Shown here: piece by piece, positions 36,501 through 45,500 of the stretch
Layout: every line of letters begins with the position of its first letter
Position numbering within the stretch: the first letter of the stretch is position 1
Source: Ashinkailepas kermadecensis
Lineage: Eukaryota > Arthropoda > Thecostraca > Neolepadidae
DNA: 64,000 nucleotides
Direction: 5' to 3'
NCBI GenBank assembly: GCA_034440615.1
Contig: JAOTOM010004006.1
Span: 145,885-209,884, forward strand
The notes under the pieces: generated by a model
Database searches by the model: none
Told to the model about the DNA's origin: nothing
The model's input: only the letters and a program-made list of their open reading frames with translations
Program-made: the position numbers and the translations under genes

Positions 36501-39500
36501 CTTGTCGTCGCGGTAGGTCGGCAGGTGGGTGGTGCCCTGCGACAGTCGGCCCGACATCTGGCCCACCGTCTGCACACCCTCGCGGCGGCCCGCGCCGCCG
36601 CCGCTGCCGCCACCGCCGCTCGACGGCGTCAGGATCGCCAGCGACGTGGTGCCATCTACCCGCCGGCGCAGGAAACCCATCTGCCGACGGCCACCGTCAG
36701 CGGCGCCACAGCCGTGCGATCGGACAGATGCGATGTGACGAGATTCACACGACCGAAATCCGGAAATAGAGCTTTTAGTGTGCTACCAGGTCCATTTTTC
36801 CACACATCACGACGGTTAGTTATTGTTATTGTGGTTTAGGGGCGCATCGACTGCACAGGTCATATAGCACACACATCACGATAGGCGTTGGGTGCACTAT
36901 TAGGGTCAACACAGGTGAAGGGTGGTGAAAGACGAAGATCTCTAGCCTGTCAGGCGGCTTGACGGCTTTTCATCTTCAACTACTCTCTCCCTTCCCATCA
37001 AGTTCCAGCTGATTACACCTAGATAACAACGTAACAGTAACAGAGGTTAAACAGTGATATCAGAATCCCAGACAGCATATGCATATATTCAATTCAGGAG
37101 AGTCCCGGATCTCTCTCCCAAATTCGAACCTGATGCTCAGCATCATGACGCTGCTTTCTCATATTGTGACGGATTAATTATGCAGGCTTAATTACTCCCT
37201 ATAGATATAATGTAAGGCAAAATATAATAATAATGAAAGTAATCAGGATAGCTTTGCTAATTATTAACCCAGAGGTAATGCATGTAATGTGATTATACAT
37301 CAATTCAGTGACCTGAAGGAATACAATTAGAAGTAGAAAAAAGAAGACATAGAAGTGAACCTTGGTCGTACATGACCACGTGGAGGTTTTGGAGTTTGGA
37401 TATTTGATAACCACTCTAGCACACCTCCCATACGCCCTGGTTGCTCACCTTAACAGAAGGAGCGGTCTGTTCGGGAGCTAACGGCGGCCGTTTGTCGCCG
37501 ACAGACGCCCTGGCGAGCGGAGGACCAGGCTCCGTCTCCACCGTCGGCGGGGCGCTGGCGCTGCCGCTGCCGCTGCCGCTGCCACTGCCAGCGGCAGCAC
37601 CACCGTCCAGACACCTCTTGGCTGGCGGCGGACCGGGCTCCGTCCCAGTCGGCGGGGCGCTGATGCTAGTACCACAAGCAGCAGCAGCAGCAGCAGTGCC
37701 CTCCGGACACGACCTCTTGGCCGGCGGCGGGGCGTCGCCACTGGTGCTACCAGCAGCAGCAGCGTTCTGCAGACACCACCTTTTGGCCGGCGGCGGGTCG
37801 GGCTCGGCCGCAGCCGCCGGGCCGCTGACGCTGGCCTCCTTGGCGGCCCGCGTCGCTCTGCACGCAGTCGCCGCCAGTGACGGTTAATGCGAGCATCGGC
37901 GAACGACCGACTCTACCGCCACAAGTGCCGACACGTGTACCAGAGCATTGCGCCACAAACGCTTAGCAAGACGACCGACGCCCACAGCGTAAGCACCTGA
38001 GCGCCGCGCTACGACAGCCAAAATATCGCGTCATATGAGCCAGACCTCCGCACCGCAAGTACCACATCCACGCACTATATACACCCGACCCCGCACCACA
38101 ATTACCATAGGCCAGCACAAGTACCACATCCACGCACTATATACACCCGACCCCGCACCACAATTACCATAGGCCAGCACAAGTACCACATCCACGCACT
38201 ATATACACCCGACCCCGCACCACAATTACCATAGGCCAGCACAAGTACCAGAATCCCGCGCTATCGCCAGAGCCCCGCACCGCAGCATGGTTACCAGAGG
38301 TCCGCACAAAGAACACAATTGCACACAATCACCAGAGTCCCGTGCCATACGCACCCGTGCGTCACATTATATGCACCCAGCCCCGCATTAGTGCCCGCAG
38401 CCTGCATGAAAAATACCAGTCCGGACCATGGCAAGTACCAGCGAATAGAAGGCCCAGCAGGCATGAATGATGCCCGACAACTAAAGTTGCGCAATAAATC
38501 AGACGATAGCAAATATGTGTAGAGTTTGGCCAAGTGTCTGACTAAAGTACAGCAAGGCGGGCATTGGTGGTGGAACTGGTTCCAAGAGCACGGTGCTGTC
38601 TGGAGCATTTTGCACGTTTGGGCTCGTGTACCACTGATAAATCATCTCTGGCTGCTAACACCACCTCCACCACTACTAGCTCTGTGCAAGGTGGTGACGG
38701 AGAAGTACGGATAAGTACAATCCTAGCCTGCTTAATCTCCTCAGAATAACCCAAGGCCAAAACGTTTGCTCTCTGCCTTGTCAGTTTCAAGAATAATTAT
38801 GCGTCAAGGGCCGAATACGCAGTGGGAAGAGGAATTAAAGACAATAACCAAAGCCCTTACGAACTTACTCAATAGTTTACATTTATCGGACAGAGGCGCA
38901 CACAGGGCGTTCTTAAGGGGAGGGAGAGGGGGAAAGGGGCGTTGGCGCGACCAATATCTTACTAATAGATGGGTCTGACGATACCCAAGCTCCCACCAGA
39001 TCCAAAACCTATCCGTATTTCGAGCACCTTAACGTTCGAAGTATTTCCGAAGTCGAAGTTGTTTCCTTCCTAAGGCGGAGGGGTGGGGCGACCCCTTTGA
39101 GTGAGTCTAGTCCGCTCTGCTGGTCCATCCGGATCGGAGATGCTTTCTCACCGGGCACAGGTGAGATCGGATGAATATCGAACATTGCATACTGTAGGAA
39201 ACTGCGGTAAGATCCAGGATCGGGTGGCACGGCAAAAAACCATGGGGACAAGTGCTACATCAATTTACCTTGTTAATAGTGGCATGGTAACTTCAGAATC
39301 TAGTTAAATAGCTCGCGGTTCATTCGTTGCACGGCATGATTAACAGAAGGAAACTGGAACATACAGGAGACCACCATCAGGCACCACACAACAGATGCAA
39401 GGAAATGGCGTACGCTCGAGATGTGAGATTCTGTCCCTGTGGCGGAGGGGTAATAGCCCACATCAGTGGGTGCTTTGACGACAGTAACTCGATCCTGAGA

Positions 39501-42500
39501 AAACATTTGGCAAATGTTTGATTATGCTGCGAAGGAGGATCATGGGAATGGGCGAATACAAATGATAATCTTGAGGTAAAACCACACAATTGTGGATTCC
39601 GATCTAGATGCTATCTTTGGAAAGAGAAGAACTTTTGGCTAGGTGCTAAAGCTCGCATAAGTGTAAACGTTGTCCCTGATTGTGAATTTCTGAATTATCA
39701 AGTTAACATTCTTCGTTATTATGAATTCGAGCAAAGAAAACTCCTTGGAACTGAATGCACTGTGGTTAGAGGTATTACAACAGACCAACAGTTTATCTAA
39801 GACACATAGAGTCAGAAAGTTATCAATGCCTTCCTATCCTCAGAAGCTAGGGCAGTGAAATTGATACCCCTCGTCCCCACTCCCTTGATCTGACAGTGAA
39901 CATCAGCATTGCTTCTCTGTACCCTTCATATATTATGCAATAAACAATAAGTCAAGTATAAACCACGCATAGGTAAAAATAATTGAAGTGAACAACTTGT
40001 ACGGATACACCAGACATATGTTCAGTTATTTTGAAAATGGCATTGTACGTGCTAGAGGTATCTATATTTAACTAAAAGTTGACCACTGCCACATACACGA
40101 AACATAAAGCAGGTGATGACTAACAATCAAGGTGCTAAAAACCATCAAACTATTTGTCCTGCAAACATACCTAGGTAAGAACCTACAGCTTGTTGGAACA
40201 CGGATAACTCTAGTTGTTGGATAGCAATGCAATGCACTCACGCTAACACTTCTGAAGCATTCGGCAACAATTCTGCATAATGAAATAAAATGTCACGTGC
40301 GAGGTTTGGGATCTTTTGGTTCAGGCAAACACCTAAATATGCACATTAAAAGAGAAAACAGCGCATATTGGGCCCGATCCAACAACCACAAAGTTCTGGA
40401 CATCCTACTCGCGGCGAAATTTGACATGAAGCGTACGGCTACACCAAGAAAGGCTTCACGTAAAAACGTTATGGGATTGTGTTTGAGGGCATCATAAGAT
40501 GACCAATTCGTTAACATGGAGCAAAACCATGTCAGGTTCGGAGGTTCATTCGTAGCTCCACTTAAAAACAAGGTTGCCAGAATGCGCCAAATATTTTGTA
40601 CACGAAATGGATTATGGATCCCGTAAGCCTACAAATAGGTGTCCACCAGTTTATCCAGCAAGTGTTCAATGAAGTGTTCAAGTGTAGGGATTAGCATTCA
40701 AGGAAACATTCAAGTGTAGGGATTAGCGCGGCAGCGCCTCCTTTGGCTAGGAGGTACTCATCTTAGACTCAGCATTTGTTATGCAACTGCATCGGGTTAA
40801 TGCTGAAATACACAGCTTCACATAATTTGGGGGTAACTGGCGCACCTGCACCCCCCCCCCGTCATCTGCCGTCCCTACATTAGCAGCAATTGGAATGTGA
40901 CATTCAGTTTGTTTTGTGCTATTCACTTGACACAATTTACGAGCGAACAGAGGTTAAATGGCACAGTCCGATACGAAACGACTTGTCCCAGCCTTGCTTC
41001 AACTACGTTAAAGTTCAAAAGTGCTGTTCCACATTTTGCATTGTTTTTCAATATTGCATTGGTGCATGGAAGTAATGCTCCAAAGCGACTCATACCGAAA
41101 TACTACAATCATTTTATCGATGACAACCTGCGATGTTAGTAAAAAAAAAAGCTTCAAAAGCAGCTCAAACCGTCACAGGCGAGATCTCTAAATTAGCTAA
41201 TCCTTACACACGTTCTAGGAAATTAACAGGAAAGTAGGTGGATGCAATCAGGATACAATGTTCATCATACTAGTTTTGTGTGAAGTGCTCAACGTCAATG
41301 CACTTGGACTCATCACCAATGTTCGTCACTGTTTTAAAAAAAACTTCCCATACAAACACATCCAAGGGCATTACAAACTGGAACCCATTTAGCAAGCCAT
41401 AATTAAACAGATGTTGATGTTTACATGTGCACAAGCAGGTGCAGCAACCTGAGCAGGGAGGTTGGCAAACGACATGGTGGTGGTGGATTGCTGTTTAGGG
41501 GCACGTCGACAGCAAGGTCATTTTGTGCCCATAACAATGATTAGAGAGAGACTAAAACGGTATGTCCTTCAAATAATCATTAGTGGGGGTAAAATCTTGG
41601 TTCATGAAGGACGATATAGCTGATATTTCAGCTGGCTAATATTCTTCACACCACTTGTCAGTTTTAACCCGCATAATACACCAAAAGAAACAAAAGTTTA
41701 TGTCTGATAACATTTGCTTTAGATCAGGTCAAGCGATCATAAATGAACCCTGCATGAACGCAAATGCTGCTGAGCACCAAAAAGAAGGAAGAGTGCAATG
41801 TAATTACTACCTACAACACAGGCATTAGTATACACCGTACATTGCGATGTTGCGATTTCCTACCCTATTATCTACATCATGGAAACTCATCTGATTCCTG
41901 GAACTCATTCACTATATGAAGTTGGCAGCCACGCAAAAATAACAACATAAGAGGCGTGTACCATCCACAATAATTTTCAGCTGATTCTGATGCCGTGGAT
42001 CAGTCTGCCAGAAAACAAAATCGGAGTAGTAGTACCAAGACGTGGAAAGAAAGAATCGTCTTAGTTCTTTAAGTTAAATTAATTGCATAAGCTCATAATT
42101 AACATAGCATTGCTAGTCAGACCTAACATGGTGCACCTTGACATTCTGAATAAGATCAATGTTGGAAGGGAGATCTGAAAAAATGTGTCAAAATATTAGC
42201 ACATGCAAATAAATGAATTGATGTAATGCAACCACATTCACATGTTCATGGCATAAAATGGGTGAAATGAGTCCGTTAATTTCCCGATCAATAGAATATC
42301 AGTAGTGGATGTAATTAAATACACTCACTTTTCACCATGCATGATCCGCATACCCTTCTCCAGCCATCATCCAACAGGAAACCTTGGCAGCATACCAACC
42401 TTGATTATATTGAGAGTGGATATGTTCAAGAGTACATGTTTCACTGAAATTCATAGGCATTGGGAACCTTCTAGTTTTTCACCTGGTCATGCCGAACAGT

Positions 42501-45500
42501 CGACACGAATCACAAGAAAAACTCACAAAAACAAACTGCACGATATACATCTTAAGTTATGGTATATGCTAAGCTTTACTGGTGTTCTACATAGTGTGGA
42601 TGATGATTAAATTTCACATGCGAACTTCAAAATAATCAGCAACACTTGCTTCCATGACGTGTTTAACGTGTTCAACCCTAGTTCATGACGTGTTCAACCC
42701 TAGTGCGAAACATGTTATCCGAAACTACCTTTATCAATGTTTGGTATGCTATGCCAGTTTAAATTTGTCAAACTGGTTAAACTGGCATGTGGCTAATAAA
42801 TAAATATTATCCAGCTGAAATGCCAACCCTGGGGCAGGAACGAGCTCGGTATATCTGACATGCATAAGCCACTATGATACGTCGTCTGCACCTATTCCCA
42901 TTTAAATCATATTTTGCAAGTTCTTCCCCTGTTCTGCCGCCCATATCTGTGGCGCCAGCCGCTTCATCCGGCTAAAACCGGAAAATCAGTGAATGGCTTC
43001 AGCCCATTGCCGCCAGCCCCGGCCCACAATGCCGCACTGAATTACCTGCGTAAAGATCGCATGCCAGCTCCAGTGTCAAGCTTTTCTATACGAACGTGCG
43101 GCTGATTTGACTGATTCAATACCAAAGCGCTGGAATAGACAGGGCATCCATCACACACGCAAGCAGAAGCGATAACAAGGCGGGGCAACAGCGTCAGGGC
43201 ACAGCATAGCAAAACGGTCGGCGCTTGTAGAACACTGCGGTAGTTATCCGTACTGTACAAAGCCACCTCTCTGAGTGAAGCAGAACAGGAGCCATAAACG
43301 TACACTGCACAGAAAAAGCAAAATTGATGCATGTAAACCTAACAGAAAGGAACAGCACTCTATTCGCGGGTAAGTATAATCGACATACAATTCCTAATGC
43401 ACAGTTAGCCTCTTTGAGTGACTGCAAAAATTAATATTTGCAAAAGGACGACAGAGACCATCCCAAATGCACCTTTTAAATGCGGCACAGAAGGGTAGAA
43501 CAGCAGTGTTTATTAGCGGACATGCATTCCCAGATCGTCGGACCACTTATTGCTGTGCTGATACTATTGATCGTTATATCAATTTTCATCATTGCAATGG
43601 CACAAATTTAGCATTGAAAAAAGTGTCAAGTACTAAGAGAACCATGAGTTGTTTTGTTGGGGGTTCATCTCAGTAATGAACGAAACAACAAGCGACGAGA
43701 ATTCCCTGGACTGGATATCAGACGAATATAAAACAATTCTAGTCATCACCATTATATTATTAATTGAGGAAGAACCAATGAATAGTCATTAATCGATTAG
43801 TTGTTGCATTGACTTTAAATAAGGCCATGTTCAGAAGGAACGAGCTTCTCCTTTACAACAGGTCACTCACGACAAACACTATACAATGTGTTCTCCAGAC
43901 CAGCCGAAATCACACCACTAAAATAATGCTATTGAAAAGCGCATGAAACTCACTCCCAAAGTGAGAGAAATCCCAGGTACACACCGGACAACTTTACGGA
44001 AGGGAGGCACAAGGTCAATTTTAAGTACTGTTCCAAGGCTAAAAAAGAAATCGTCTTTCGATAGCGTAACATGCCTTTTCTATAGTCCGTCTCGGTCAAA
44101 TATTAATATCCTTTACGGTGGCATCTGATTCGCACGGTAGCTTCGTTCACCTTAGCTACCCAGTAAATGCCAGTTGCGCAATAATTGCACTTACGCTACT
44201 CGGAAAGCGTACGCTATTGCACTTACGCTACTCACAGTAACATCCGCGACAAGAACATCTACATGGAGCTTCCACTTCTGATTGAAAGTTATGTAGCAGT
44301 TGTATCGCATTTGCCTCACTAGAGGTGTTCACCAAAAAAGTAAGCTCATGTCCATAAACGCAAAACATTGTGACGAGATCCAAGAAACGCGTCATCTGCT
44401 GGTGCTGTTCACGGGCAATCTCACCCCACTGATGTCATGCAATGCATCAGACTGCGAGGCTGGGACAGCTGCTAGTGACAGAGTGGGCGAACAGCTGTGT
44501 TGTGTAGCGACACCAGGTCACCACTCACCTAGTCATGGCTGCCGACGACTCGACCGCACCCGCCGGCCGCGGCGGCGACTCGCTCCGTTCGGTTCCGCCC
44601 GTCTCCGACACCGGAGGCGGAACACCTCGCGGGGTCCGTCCTGACTCCACCGATGGGGAGGACGCACTCTGTACGGGTCTCTCCGCCGCCGCCGCCGCCT
44701 GGGATGGCGCGCTCTTGGCGGGCTTCTCCGGCTGTGGCGGCTCGCGTCGCTTACGCAGTTCCGGCCGCAGCCGGCCCTCTCCGGCGTCGGACTTCTCCGG
44801 TGGCAGCTCTGGCCTCTGCGCCGGCTGCGGATCAGACTTCTGGTCGGACTTCTGAGCCGGCTTCGGGTCCGCCTTCTGAGCAGGTTTCAAGTCCGACCTC
44901 TGAGCGATTTTCGGGTCCGGCTTTTCGGCAGGTTTCGTGGCCACCTTCTGCGCAGACTTCGGATCACATTTTTGAGCCGACTGCAGAGCCAGCTGAGAAG
45001 TTGACCGCCGCAGCTCTCGACCCGACCGAACCGGCTCCGCCTGCTGGGCCTGTTCACCCTCCCGGCCGGCCGTGTCGGCCGCAGCGTCGGTCGCCTGGGC
45101 AACCCCATCCGGCGCTCCAGCCGCCGGCTCCTGCGCCGGCGGCTCGGGCTTCGGCGTCTCCTCAGCAGACGCCACCGTCTGTTCCACGCCATGCGGCGGC
45201 TCCACTCCCGAGACAGTCGGCTGTGCCACGGCCGGCTCGTCTCGCGACTCGTCCCTCGACTCGTCCCGCGGCTCGGCCGGCTCGTCCGACTCGTCCCGCG
45301 GCTCGACGGGATCGTCGTCGGCCAGCAGGTCGGCCTCGATGCCGAGCACTTCGGGCGTCAGCTCGGCCATATATGGCAGCACGGAGCGCAGCGCCAGCAC
45401 CTTGTCCGAGCTCATCATCTGCCGGCCACGGCGGCGTGTTACGGCCCAGGGTCCAGGTCAACACACCGCCAGCTGTCGTCGGGGATCAGGGGACCGGCCC

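Larger units (their letters stand above)
37858..44528. other. BRD7 intron 5, no further gene recognised
   Basis: 6.7 kb. Apart from the 62-bp repeat (38036-38265) and the LINE tail (41483-41545), it is AT-rich and featureless. 42744-42795 has a small palindrome (ATGCCAGTTTAA/TTAAACTGGCAT). The ACTATACAATGTGTTCTCCA motif at 43880 recurs at 2713 and 16275. Confidence 0.5.

Noticed and set aside
35461..36680. Arg/Gly/Val-rich proteins of 338-388 residues
   Set aside because: Only 36482-36680 is real coding sequence (BRD7 exon 7). The rest is the GC-rich minisatellite downstream of its donor read through.
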